From Alphaproteobacteria bacterium (GTDB lineage: Bacteria; Pseudomonadota; Alphaproteobacteria; Elsterales; Elsteraceae): a stretch of DNA of 64,000 bases. The notes beneath the pieces are model-generated. The model had not been told where the DNA came from. It did no database searches and saw only the letters and a list, made by a program, of their open reading frames with translations. The stretch is from the NCBI GenBank assembly GCA_004292755.1, contig RDXE01000043.1, forward strand, positions 1 to 64,000, read 5' to 3'. The translations under genes were made by a program, and so were the position numbers. This document shows, piece by piece, positions 17,130 to 25,469 of this stretch (its first letter is position 1; each line of letters begins with the position of its first letter).

Positions 17130-17756
17130 ATGAGCCGTCGTCCTGTGTTGATCGCCGCCATCGCTGGCGCCTGTGCCGCCGCTGGCATTGCCGGATTTGC
17201 TGTATCGGAGCTGCTGTCCAGCCATCCAACACCGGTGCGGGTGGAGGATCGCGGCGGCAGTGGCGCCGCACTGATTGGGGGAGCGTTCAGCTTGACCAAT
17301 CAGTTTGGCATCCGCATGACCGAAGCAGACCTGCTGGGCCGCTTCAGCCTGATCTATTTCGGCTTTACCCATTGCCCCGATGTCTGCCCGACGGCCTTGC
17401 AGACCATGGCCGAGGCGCTGGACCAACTGGGTCCCGCCGCGGGGGAGGTGACGCCGGTGTTCGTTACCATCGATCCGGAGCGGGACACGGCAGAGCATTT
17501 AGGCCCCTATGTACGCCATTTCCACGAGCGCATGGTGGGCCTGACCGGCAGCGCGGAAGACATTGCCCGCGTCGCCCGTGCCTATCGGGTTTACTACCGG
17601 CGCGTCGAGTCAGGCGGCAGCTATCTGATGGATCACAGTTCGGTGGTGTTTCTGATGGGTCGCGACGGCCGCTTCCTCACCCACTTCACCCACGAAGCCA
17701 CACCCGAGGCGATGGCGGAGCAAATCCGGCGTCGGCTGACACCCGCAGGCAGCTAA
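17130..17756 (+). CDS. SCO1/SenC family copper chaperone
   Basis: This membrane-anchored periplasmic thioredoxin-fold protein delivers copper to the CuA site of cytochrome c oxidase. The 208-aa protein has one N-terminal membrane segment, the copper-binding FTHCPDVCPTAL near residue 85, TIDPERDT, and the conserved His in YLMDHSSVVFL. All three metal ligands (C, C, H) are present. It follows the small exported protein by 38 nt. No oxidase genes are nearby. Confidence 0.93.
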   Translation: MSRRPVLIAAIAGACAAAGIAGFAVSELLSSHPTPVRVEDRGGSGAALIGGAFSLTNQFGIRMTEADLLGRFSLIYFGFTHCPDVCPTALQTMAEALDQLGPAAGEVTPVFVTIDPERDTAEHLGPYVRHFHERMVGLTGSAEDIARVARAYRVYYRRVESGGSYLMDHSSVVFLMGRDGRFLTHFTHEATPEAMAEQIRRRLTPAGS

Positions 17757-18391
17757 ACCGGCCAGCGATGCGCTGCGGCAAGGCCCAAGGCGACAACGCC
17801 AAAAACCACAATCACCAAACCGGACACCCAGTTCAGCCACTGGATATGGCCTGCGTCAAACCACCCGGCCGCTAGCACCGATCCAGCCGTCAGCGATCCC
17901 CACCAGACGCTGACCCCAAGGCAGATGCCAAAGAACAGCACGATCGCATCGCTGGGCTGAAGGTCAGGATTGACGATGCCAAACCCCGCCAACAAGGCCG
18001 TAAAGCCAAAAATTGTGAAGGGGTTGGTGATGGTGAGCGCCAAAGCAGACAAGAACGCGCGCGTTAATCCCCCACTGCCGGGGGCGGCCTCCCGCTCCGG
18101 GGGTTTGCGCCGCATGGTCATGACGCCGGTCACCACCAGCACAAGGCCACCCATCACTTGCAGCGGCTTCATCCACGCCAGCATCAATGAGGCGACTGCC
18201 GCCAAGCCAAAGCAGGCGATGGCGCCAAACACGGCATCGGCAACCACAGCGCCACTGCCCGTCGCAAGCCCATGCAGCCAGCCGCGCGCAATTGAGCGCC
18301 GGATGCACAGCACGGCAACCGGGCCGACCGGGGCCGCCACGGCAATGCCAACGGCGACACCTTTGGCCGCCAACAGCACACTTTCCATCAT
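17753..18391 (-). CDS. LysE family exporter
   Basis: This roughly 212-aa inner-membrane protein has about six hydrophobic segments. The N-terminal motif GIAVAAPVGPVAVLCIRRSIARGW is typical of LysE/RhtB amino-acid exporters, and NPFTIFGF lies in the middle. The substrate is unknown. Candidate starts are ATG 18391, ATG 18388 or GTG 18403, none with a strong ribosome-binding site. Its end overlaps the convergent sco1 stop by 4 nt. Confidence 0.85.
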   Translation of the reverse strand: MMESVLLAAKGVAVGIAVAAPVGPVAVLCIRRSIARGWLHGLATGSGAVVADAVFGAIACFGLAAVASLMLAWMKPLQVMGGLVLVVTGVMTMRRKPPEREAAPGSGGLTRAFLSALALTITNPFTIFGFTALLAGFGIVNPDLQPSDAIVLFFGICLGVSVWWGSLTAGSVLAAGWFDAGHIQWLNWVSGLVIVVFGVVALGLAAAHRWPV

Positions 18392-18465
18392 GACTGGGCG
18401 CACCCGCCCGCGGAGAAAGAGACCAAAGCCGTCGCCATGCTGGGCTGCCTCACGCTGGGGCTTGA

Positions 18466-18483
18466 TGTCACGGGAGTGTCACG
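18466..18483. promoter_or_regulatory. Direct repeat TGTCACG between divergent lysE-type and oxidoreductase genes
   Basis: Two exact TGTCACG copies (18466-18472, 18477-18483) sit 11 bp apart, about one helical turn, in the 213-bp divergent gap. They could form an operator for a dimeric regulator. No other structure is apparent in the gap. Confidence 0.2.
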
Positions 18484-18604
18484 TGGTTAGATGTGCCGCG
18501 GGCCATACACCACCCAGGCGCCGAGGAAAAGCGCTGCCTCGACGCATCCACTGGAGCAACCCCAGCGAATAGGGCAGCATAGAGCGGTGAGGAGTGCTGC
18601 GAGA

Positions 18605-19276
18605 ATGGCAAACGACACCAGTCTGCTGGGCCAAGTGAAGCAGAAGCTGATCGACAGCAAGCGCAAATGGGCCGATGAGGGACGATTGCTCACCGGCAAG
18701 GCTGGCCTCAAGGGGCGCGACCGGCTACCGCCGGGCCAGCATGAGGTGAAGAATTGGCCAGTGCTCGACTTAGGGGTGCAGCCAAAGATCGATCTGTGGG
18801 ATTGGCAGCTGAAGGTTGACGGCCTAGTCGACGCCCCGGCGTCGTTCACCTTCCAGGATCTGCTGGCCCTGCCACAGAGTGAGGATGTCTCTGACATCCA
18901 CTGCGTCACGGCATGGTCGCGCTATGACAACCACTGGGTTGGCGTGCGCACCCGTGACTTGATCGCACGCGTCCGCCCAAAGCCCGACGCGCGATTCGTG
19001 ATGTGCCACGCCTATGACGGCTACACCACGAATCTTCGTTTTGAGCATTTTGCTGCCGAGGATGCGCTGCTCGCCCATTCCTGGGAGGGTAAGCCCATCA
19101 CGCGCGAGCATGGCGGACCCGTGCGGATGGTGATTCCGCGCTGGTACTTCTGGAAATCCGCCAAATGGATCAAGCGAATCGAGTTCACCGCGAAGGATCG
19201 CCCTGGATTCTGGGAGAATCGCGGCTATCACAATCAGGGTGACCCTTGGACGGAGCAACGCTACTCCCGTGATTGA
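18605..19276 (+). CDS. Sulfite-oxidase-like molybdopterin-dependent oxidoreductase
   Basis: The 223-aa protein contains the oxidoreductase molybdopterin-binding fold. DIHCVTAWSRYDNHW near residue 95 supplies the cysteine expected to coordinate molybdenum. GLVDAPASFTFQDLLALP, HGGPVRMVIPRWYFWKSAKW and FTAKDRPGFWENRGYHNQGDPW match the family. No Tat or Sec signal and no dimerisation domain are present, so it is probably cytoplasmic, like YuiH-type proteins. The substrate is unknown. The start at 18605 (MANDTSL) is preferred to the GC-rich upstream extension. It overlaps the next gene. Confidence 0.85.
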   Translation: MANDTSLLGQVKQKLIDSKRKWADEGRLLTGKAGLKGRDRLPPGQHEVKNWPVLDLGVQPKIDLWDWQLKVDGLVDAPASFTFQDLLALPQSEDVSDIHCVTAWSRYDNHWVGVRTRDLIARVRPKPDARFVMCHAYDGYTTNLRFEHFAAEDALLAHSWEGKPITREHGGPVRMVIPRWYFWKSAKWIKRIEFTAKDRPGFWENRGYHNQGDPWTEQRYSRD

Positions 19277-19841
19277 CCCAGCTGACCGCCTGCCACCCCA
19301 ACCCAACGCAGCCTTGAGCCCAGCTCAGCGCGATGCGGCAGTGTTGTTTGAGGCCGAACGCGGCACGCCCGTGTTCGGTCCTTTTCACCCGCTGCTGCGC
19401 GCACCAGACACCATGCTGGCCATGCACCGGCTGGGGCAGCAGGTCCGCTACCACAACAGCCTGGGCCAGCGACTGGCGGAGTTCATCATCCTGATGGTGG
19501 CCCGCCGTCACCGGCAGGCGCTGGAATGGGACATCCACGCGCCGATTGCGCGCGCAGAGGGCGTGGCAGAGGCAACCATCGCTGACCTGGCGCAAGATCG
19601 TCGGCCCACCGCCATGGCCGCCGACGAAGCCCTGGTGTTCGATGCCTTGACGGAGTTGTGGCGTCGCGATGGCCTGTCTGACGCCACTTGGGCTGATTTG
19701 GTTGGTGCCTTTGGGGAAGCCGGGTGCATCAACCTGATCGTCACCGCGGGCTACTACACCACCTTGGCGCACGTGATGAATGCCGCACGCACCCCCTCCC
19801 CATCGGGGGCGGCGGGGATTGGGTGGCGACAGCCGCTGTAG
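19269..19841 (+). CDS. Carboxymuconolactone decarboxylase (CMD) family protein
   Basis: About 190 aa, helical, with a CMD-type core: RLAEFIILMVARRHRQALEWDIHAPIARAEG. The CxxC pair of AhpD-type peroxidases is absent, so this is the decarboxylase-like branch rather than a thiol peroxidase. The actual reaction is unknown. The start is uncertain: GTG 19269, overlapping the upstream stop and with GGAG 13 nt before it, or GTG 19239. Overlap with the molybdopterin oxidoreductase-like gene implies coupled translation. Confidence 0.75.
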   Translation: MIDPADRLPPQPNAALSPAQRDAAVLFEAERGTPVFGPFHPLLRAPDTMLAMHRLGQQVRYHNSLGQRLAEFIILMVARRHRQALEWDIHAPIARAEGVAEATIADLAQDRRPTAMAADEALVFDALTELWRRDGLSDATWADLVGAFGEAGCINLIVTAGYYTTLAHVMNAARTPSPSGAAGIGWRQPL

Positions 19842-21002
19842 CTACCGGACCGGCTTCACCAGCGGGGGCAGCACCGCCAGTAGAATCGCAGCGGCCATCA
19901 CCACACCAGCCACGTCGGTCAGTGCCGCTGCGGCCAAACCCACCACGGCTGCCGCCAAGAACTGCGTTGCCCCCAGCACAGCCGACGCCGTGCCCGCCAT
20001 GGTGGGGAACGGCCCAACGGCCCCCGCCATGGCGTTGGGCAGCACCATGCCAACCGCGATCATGAACAGCGCCATCACCCCGGCGATGGACCACGCCCCC
20101 AGTCCGAGACCGGCACACGCCAGCATCGCCGTCGCCGCGAGCACCGTCCCCCGTGTCCCGATGCGGACCAGCCGCGCGGCACCAAAGCGCACCGTCAGGC
20201 GAACGGACAGGAACGCCCCCGTGGCGTAGCCCGTCACCACTGTCGCGAACATCAAGGCATAAACCGTGGGGCTGGCGCCAAATCCATCGATCATTACGTG
20301 GCTGGACAGGGAGATGAAGCAGAACAGCGCCGAATAGCTGCACGCCACCGCCAGCACGTTGCGCCGATAGCCCTGATGCCGCCACAGCTGAGCCGCATTC
20401 GCCACCATCCGGGTGGGATTGATGGCGCTCGGGTCCCGACGATGGTTGGTCTCCGGCAGCAAGGCAACCCAGCCCCACACCCCGGCGCCAACCACTGCCA
20501 GGGCGACAAAGATCGCCCGCCACCCAGCGATTCCCAACAGCCCAGCGCCAATGATCGGTCCAATCGCAGGCGCCAGCGCCATCACCATCGCCAACAGCGA
20601 CAGCAACTTTGCGGCACTGGCCGGCTCGTGCAGGTCCCGGACAATCGCGCGGCCCAGCACCGGCCCGGCGCAGGCGCCGATGGCCTGAACCACCCGCGCT
20701 GCGATCAGCACCTCGATGCTGGGGGCCAATGCACAGGCGAGGCTGGCAAGGGTGTACAGCGCCAAACCGATCAACGCCGCCGGTCGCCGCCCGAAGCGAT
20801 CTGACAGCGGGCCATACAGCAATTGGCCGACGGCAAACCCCAGCAAGAACGCAGACAGCGTCCATTGCACGCCATCAATGTCGGTGCCGAACTCGCTGCG
20901 CAGAGTGGGCAGCGCAGGCAGATACATGTCGGTGGAGATCGGGCCGAATCCAGTCAACAGCGCCAGCACCAGCACCGGATAGCGGCGCGCAGCGTCAACC
21001 AT
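19842..21002 (-). CDS. Bcr/CflA family drug-resistance MFS transporter
   Basis: This roughly 386-aa, 12-segment inner-membrane proton antiporter has GPISTDMYLPALPTL in TM1, GQLLYGPLSDRFGRRP (MFS motif A) and AIGACAGPVLGRAIVRD in TM4, all typical of Bcr/CflA exporters. The ATG at 21002 (MVDAARRYPV) is preferred; ATG 21023 is possible and would overlap the upstream peptidase gene further. The substrate is not predictable. Confidence 0.9.
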   Translation of the reverse strand: MVDAARRYPVLVLALLTGFGPISTDMYLPALPTLRSEFGTDIDGVQWTLSAFLLGFAVGQLLYGPLSDRFGRRPAALIGLALYTLASLACALAPSIEVLIAARVVQAIGACAGPVLGRAIVRDLHEPASAAKLLSLLAMVMALAPAIGPIIGAGLLGIAGWRAIFVALAVVGAGVWGWVALLPETNHRRDPSAINPTRMVANAAQLWRHQGYRRNVLAVACSYSALFCFISLSSHVMIDGFGASPTVYALMFATVVTGYATGAFLSVRLTVRFGAARLVRIGTRGTVLAATAMLACAGLGLGAWSIAGVMALFMIAVGMVLPNAMAGAVGPFPTMAGTASAVLGATQFLAAAVVGLAAAALTDVAGVVMAAAILLAVLPPLVKPVR

Positions 21003-21741
21003 AGTGGAACAAGGCCGCACCATGCTGCTTCAACCACGCATCATCGGCCGGATAGGTGGGCCACAGCGTGGCCACCACCGCCCAAAAACGGGGCGAGTGG
21101 TTCATCTCCACCAAATGGGCGCACTCATGCGCAACAACGGAGGTGAGCACCGAGGGTGGTGCGAGAATCAGCCGCCAGGAAAAGGTCATCGTGCCGCGGG
21201 AACTGCACGATCCCCAGCGGGAGCGCGGATCGGCAATGCGAATGCGATCCACCGGGCGGTTCAAACGGTCCGCGAAGGCGTTGCGCTGGGGCAGGATGGT
21301 GTCAGCCGCCTGAGCCATCAACCAGCGCGTCACTTTGCGGGACATCAGACCGGGATCACCGGACACGATCAGCTGTGCACCATCGCGGACAATCGCGCGC
21401 CCTCGCAGGCCGCCCTGCACCAGGCTCACAGGCTCGCCGCCGACGGGAATCACCTGACCCGCAACAAACGGCACCCGCGCAGGCAGCGCGGCCAGCCGCC
21501 CCTGCAACCACTCCGCCTGGGAGATAACAAAGGCTGCGACACGGTCACGTTTCAGGCCGGGCGGCACCACCACGACAGGGCCCGACCCATCGCGCGCGAC
21601 GCGCAACAGCAAGCGGCGCGCGCGATCCGAGACCCGCACCACGACGTCAACTGCGCCACCTGCAGTTGGCACGGAAATCCGCTCCCCCGTCGCGAGAGGA
21701 GGAGGCTGACTAGATTTTGCGGGTAGCCGCCGTGCAAACAT
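20995..21741 (-). CDS. YgjP/WSS1-like zinc metallopeptidase (DUF45)
   Basis: The 248-aa cytoplasmic protein has the M48-like zinc site VVAHECAHLVEMNHSPRFW near residue 205 (HExxH with a downstream His) and the family signature RIADPRSRWGSCSSRGTMTFSWRL just before it. Proteins of this group are predicted minimal proteases; their substrates are unknown. It overlaps the downstream efflux gene by 8 nt. Confidence 0.9.
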   Translation of the reverse strand: MFARRLPAKSSQPPPLATGERISVPTAGGAVDVVVRVSDRARRLLLRVARDGSGPVVVVPPGLKRDRVAAFVISQAEWLQGRLAALPARVPFVAGQVIPVGGEPVSLVQGGLRGRAIVRDGAQLIVSGDPGLMSRKVTRWLMAQAADTILPQRNAFADRLNRPVDRIRIADPRSRWGSCSSRGTMTFSWRLILAPPSVLTSVVAHECAHLVEMNHSPRFWAVVATLWPTYPADDAWLKQHGAALFHYG

Positions 21742-21894
21742 CCAGCTGTGGATAGCACGCCAAGCCGGGGCCTGTCGCCCGCATCTTCACCAGTCACACA
21801 TTACGGGACGGGGTGAGAGGCCCGGCCCGTGACGCGCTGACGGGGAAATTGCGTTTGTCAGCCCAACCCAAACAGCGGATCCAGCTGACCCCGG

Positions 21895-22647
21895 TCAGAA
21901 CGGAAAGGTCAAGGTCGCCAGCGCCGTCGCGGTGCAGATATCCTGACCGCCAACGCACTGGCCGCGCTTGATGTTCGTGTCTACATAAGCGAGCGACAAG
22001 GTAACCGGACCCATCGGGCGCGATATACCCAGGCTCCAGGTGGTAAAGTCGGGTGTTCCGAAGCGGGCATTGCGCTGAATGCTCTGATGGCCAAGGCGAC
22101 CATCGAGAGTAAAGTCTAGCGGTAATGCAACCTGTACACCCCCTTCAACATACCAAGCACTACCACTCTTGGCTTGGAACTGGGGGGAGTAGAACACCGA
22201 GGCCAGCAGAGTCACCGGCTCGAAGCTATAGCTGGCCTTCGCTGCCAGTTCGTAGTAGGTGAGGTTCAGGGTCTTGTTTGCTTCGGGGTAGGTATACAGA
22301 ATCCCACCGAGGTCGATTTTGAACGCGCCAAACTCCCCACGCCAGCCCGCAGCATAGTCAACCTCCTGCCGGGCGTTGGTGTTCTGGAATGCAACATTCG
22401 AGGCAAAGGCGCTGACGTAAACGCCAACGTCGTGAGAGACCTCCACCGTACCTTGCAGGGTCATGTTGCGCTTGGTTTGGCTAATGCCACGGAAACGATA
22501 GTCCGACGCGGTGGTCAAATTGCCGGTCAGCGACAAGCCACCACCAAGGTCCAGCGCCTGGGCTGGAGTGAGCGCAGTTGCGCCAAGCAGCAAGCCCGCG
22601 AGCGGGGCAGCCAATGCAAGCGTAGCCAAACCAGAAGTGCGTGCCAT
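21895..22647 (-). CDS. TorF family putative porin (Gcw_chp)
   Basis: This 250-aa outer-membrane beta-barrel protein has a cleavable signal (LATLALAAPLAGLLLG..PAQA). The start of the barrel, SLTGNLTTASDYRFRGISQT, is the family signature. Alternating amphipathic strands continue to the terminal LATLTFPF, which ends in Phe as barrel proteins do. GAGG lies 8 nt before the ATG at 22647. The 153-bp stretch downstream (21742-21894) shows nothing recognisable. Confidence 0.85.
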   Translation of the reverse strand: MARTSGLATLALAAPLAGLLLGATALTPAQALDLGGGLSLTGNLTTASDYRFRGISQTKRNMTLQGTVEVSHDVGVYVSAFASNVAFQNTNARQEVDYAAGWRGEFGAFKIDLGGILYTYPEANKTLNLTYYELAAKASYSFEPVTLLASVFYSPQFQAKSGSAWYVEGGVQVALPLDFTLDGRLGHQSIQRNARFGTPDFTTWSLGISRPMGPVTLSLAYVDTNIKRGQCVGGQDICTATALATLTFPF

Positions 22648-22808
22648 GTCATGCCTCACAAGAATGGCGCGCCGCATGCGGTCCGGCGAGCCTGTCGTCA
22701 AGTCAGTGTCAGACGTGTGGAAGCAAGAGCCATGCCGCAATGCACCATGCGGTAAGCCTTTGCTTTTCCTTGGCAAATTGACTCTTTGTCGCATGCTCAA
22801 GCGACGCG

Positions 22809-22830
22809 AAAATCAGCACCTGCTGAAAAA
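22809..22830 (-). terminator. Candidate terminator of the tadA-hit / maoC-gnat operon
   Basis: On the minus strand a short TCAGC..GCTGA stem is flanked by T-runs on both sides (seven before, four after). It begins 22 nt past the stop of the MaoC-GNAT gene. The stem is only 5-6 bp, so it is weak. Confidence 0.35.
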
Positions 22831-22847
22831 AACGGCGGGAAATGTGG

Positions 22848-23792
22848 TTATTCAGTGTCCAGCAACTTCGCCATATGGATGCGGTCGTAGCCACGGTCGA
22901 TCTGGCGATGGGTCTCCACAAAGCCACGGCGCCGATACAGCGCGGCTGCCTCCTCCATGCGCGCATGGGTATAGAGGCGCACGGTACCGAAGCCCAGGCG
23001 GATGGCTTCAGCCTCAGCAAACTTCAGCATCAAGCTGCCGACCCCGCGACCGTGGAGCAAGGGCAGCACTGCCAGAACATCGAGTTGCAGATGGGATTCG
23101 GCAGGCAACAACACGCTGTAGCCGCCGATCATCCCCTGCACCTCGGCAACCCAGCCATGGCCGCTGTCCACCACGCTGGCATGATCGCTCAACAGCGGCT
23201 GTGGCCTTAAGCCGATGCGTTCGATGTAGGGCTCGAATGCTGCGCGCAGCAGGGTTTCGATCGCGGGCAGGTCGGCTGGTGTTGCCCGTCGAATCACCGT
23301 GTCCTGACTGCGCGGGCGACGCAGCACAATCTGTGTGGCAAGGAAGCTTTGCGCGATTTCCCCGCGTTGGTTGGTCGTGGTGTAGCGCATCGCCAGCACG
23401 CCGCGATCAGGCTTGCTGGAGGAAGCGCGCGCCGACACCACTTCGGCATGCACGGTCAGCGTGTCACCAGGAAGAGTGGCAACGGGCCAGCGGAGGTCTG
23501 TCACCTCCACGCCAACCATGCCGGGACCCGCAAACACGCCGGACTGCACCATCAACCGCATGGTGATGGCAGCCGTATGCCAACCGCTGGCCACCAACCG
23601 CCCGAACACCGAGTCGCCAGCGGCGGTCGGGTCGGTGTGGAAGGGTTGTGGGTCCCACTGACGGGCAAAGCCAATGATATCGGCCTCAGTCACCGTGAGG
23701 GAGGGGCCATCGAACCGGTCGCCCACTCGAAAATCGTCAAACCACCGCCCCGTGCTCGGGCCCGGTACAGCCCCAGAGACCGGTTCGCTCAC
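22848..23792 (-). CDS. Fusion of MaoC-like hydratase and GNAT acetyltransferase
   Basis: One uninterrupted 314-aa frame joins two folds. Residues ~15-155 are a MaoC/R-hydratase hot-dog domain (FDDFRVGDRFDGPSLTVTEADI, the catalytic-type WDPQPFHTDP, SGWHTAAITMRL). Residues ~163-314 are a GNAT acyltransferase (IRRATPADLPAIETLL, the CoA loop LPLLHGRGVGSLMLKFAE, and ALYRRRGFVETHR). The start is GTG at 23792, overlapping the upstream stop as GTGA, so it is co-translated with the TadA-HIT gene. The joint function is unknown; both halves handle acyl-CoA or acyl groups in other proteins. Confidence 0.8.
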   Translation of the reverse strand: MSEPVSGAVPGPSTGRWFDDFRVGDRFDGPSLTVTEADIIGFARQWDPQPFHTDPTAAGDSVFGRLVASGWHTAAITMRLMVQSGVFAGPGMVGVEVTDLRWPVATLPGDTLTVHAEVVSARASSSKPDRGVLAMRYTTTNQRGEIAQSFLATQIVLRRPRSQDTVIRRATPADLPAIETLLRAAFEPYIERIGLRPQPLLSDHASVVDSGHGWVAEVQGMIGGYSVLLPAESHLQLDVLAVLPLLHGRGVGSLMLKFAEAEAIRLGFGTVRLYTHARMEEAAALYRRRGFVETHRQIDRGYDRIHMAKLLDTE

Positions 23793-24733
23793 GGGACCAG
23801 CCGTGCGCCCATCGCGGCGCCAGCCAGAATGTGAACATGATAGTGTGGCACACTTTGCAACGCGTCCCGCCCGTGGTTGCTCACCAGCCGATAGCCCGGC
23901 TCCACCACACCCAACAGCGCAGCTGTCTCAGCCACGGTGCGCCAGAAGCCTGCAATCTCCTCAGCCGAGGCTGAGGCGGCAAAATCCTGCGATGAGACAT
24001 AGGCCCCTTTCGGGATCACCAACACATGCACGGGCGCCTGCGGGGCAATGTCGTGAAACGCGAGGGCGTGCGCCGTTTCGTGAACCCGCTTGCAGGGAAT
24101 CTCGCCGCGTAAGAGTCGCGCGAAAATGTTGGTTGTGTCGTACACCGTCGGTGTCTCCTGACCTGTCTTTGGCGAGGGTGGCCCTCGCTCCTCAGGGTAC
24201 TCGGTTTGCCCCCCGGCCTCCAAGCTGTGCAATCGGGCGTGGCCACCGCTCTCGGCGCGGCGATCGTGGAAAAAGCGCCGCAGCAGCAGGGCTCCCTCCT
24301 GCTCGCGCACGCCGCTGATCACCTCTGGCCGGTGCAGGCAGGTCGGCTGGCTGAACCAGCGTGGCCCGTGGTCGACTGCCCCGCCCTTCGGGTCATAGGC
24401 ACCGTACACAAGCCGCAGCAGCCGGAACTGCGAGATGGCAGCGGCACACAAGGCGCACGGCTCCAGGGTGACATAGAGGGTGGCGTCGCTCAGCCACTTG
24501 GTGCCGCGTTGGCGGGCCGCGCGCTGCAGGGCAAGCAGCTCGGCATGGGCCGTTGGGTCCTGGCGGGCCTCCACTTCATTGCCGGCGCGGGCAATCACCT
24601 GCCCCGTGGCCGAGACCACCACTGCTCCCACCGGCACCTCCGCCCGCGCAGCAGCAGCCTCTGCCTCGGCCAGGGCGAGGCTCATGTGCGGAAACAGCAG
24701 GGACGGCCCGCCTGCGGGTCTCTTGTCGCTCAT
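23789..24733 (-). CDS. tadA: Fused tRNA adenosine deaminase TadA and HIT-family protein
   Basis: The 314-aa frame starts with a TadA deaminase (residues ~17-170): the zinc ligands HAE in TAHAELLAL and PCALC in LEPCALCAAA. TadA makes inosine at the wobble position of tRNA-Arg. After a ~37-residue Pro/Gly/Glu-rich linker comes a HIT domain (~197-314) with HYHVHILAG. The linker reads like untranslated spacer. The HIT part has its own GTG at 24145 (VYDTTNIF) with AGGAG 9 nt upstream, so a separate HIT protein of 118 aa is probably also made. Start ATG 24733; ATG 24685 is an alternative. Confidence 0.82.
   Translation of the reverse strand: MSDKRPAGGPSLLFPHMSLALAEAEAAAARAEVPVGAVVVSATGQVIARAGNEVEARQDPTAHAELLALQRAARQRGTKWLSDATLYVTLEPCALCAAAISQFRLLRLVYGAYDPKGGAVDHGPRWFSQPTCLHRPEVISGVREQEGALLLRRFFHDRRAESGGHARLHSLEAGGQTEYPEERGPPSPKTGQETPTVYDTTNIFARLLRGEIPCKRVHETAHALAFHDIAPQAPVHVLVIPKGAYVSSQDFAASASAEEIAGFWRTVAETAALLGVVEPGYRLVSNHGRDALQSVPHYHVHILAGAAMGARLVP
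24145..24159 (-). promoter_or_regulatory. Internal ribosome-binding site and GTG start for the HIT domain
   Basis: AGGAG (24155-24159 on the minus strand) precedes GTG 24143-24145 by 9 nt inside the TadA-HIT frame. The codon starts exactly where free-standing HIT proteins of this class begin. This supports internal initiation in addition to, or instead of, the fused product. Confidence 0.5.
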
Positions 24734-24758
24734 GGGGTGGCATTCTATCGTCGCCCTC

Positions 24759-25469
24759 ATGGCTCGTCCCCTGATTGGCGTTTCGCTTGATTCCGAACCA
24801 GCTGGCGGCTGGTCCCCGATGCCCTGGTATGCCCTGCGCCAGAACTACGCCGCGGCGGTGGAGGCTGCGGGCGGCTTGCCCGTGATGCTGCCCCATCTAG
24901 CGGCCTGTGCGGAGGCTTACCTGGACCGTCTGGATGGTCTGGTGATCACTGGCGGTGCCTTCGACATCGATCCAGCCCTGTGGGGGGCTGACAGTCGCCA
25001 CGCCACGGTGTCGACCAAAGACGCGCGCACGGCCTTTGAGCTGGCAGCCCTGACCAGTGCGCTGCGGCGCAACCTGCCGCTGCTTGGCATTTGTGGCGGC
25101 GAGCAGCTGCTGGCCGTCGCCCTGGGTGGCACGCTGATCCAGCACATTCCCGATGAGGTGGCGAACCCCCTGGTTCACGAGCAACCGCAACCGCGCATGG
25201 AGCCGCAACACACCGTCATGGTGACCCCAGGCACCGTGCTGCACCGGGTGACAGGGCTGGATCGGCTGGAGGTCAACTCCACCCACCATCAAGCCGTGAA
25301 GACGCCGGGCACCGTGCTGCAGGTCAATGCCGTTGCCAGTGATGGTGTGATTGAAGGTGTGGAGGATCCCAGTCGGCGCTTCTGCGTCGGTGTGCAGTGG
25401 CACCCGGAGTACCATGTTGGACCCGGCGACCGCGCGCTGTTTGACGCACTTGTGGCGGCCTGCCAATGA
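24759..25469 (+). CDS. Gamma-glutamyl-gamma-aminobutyrate hydrolase family protein (peptidase C26)
   Basis: The 236-aa protein is a class-I glutamine-amidotransferase-like hydrolase, as in PuuD. The nucleophile elbow GICGGEQLLAVALGG (Cys near residue 112) and the His-Glu pair in VGVQWHPEYH are present. DGLVITGGAFDIDPALWG is typical for C26 peptidases. The substrate may be a gamma-glutamyl compound, but no putrescine genes are nearby. Its start is only 25 bp from the divergent tadA start, and its end overlaps rluB as ATGA. Confidence 0.87.
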   Translation: MARPLIGVSLDSEPAGGWSPMPWYALRQNYAAAVEAAGGLPVMLPHLAACAEAYLDRLDGLVITGGAFDIDPALWGADSRHATVSTKDARTAFELAALTSALRRNLPLLGICGGEQLLAVALGGTLIQHIPDEVANPLVHEQPQPRMEPQHTVMVTPGTVLHRVTGLDRLEVNSTHHQAVKTPGTVLQVNAVASDGVIEGVEDPSRRFCVGVQWHPEYHVGPGDRALFDALVAACQ

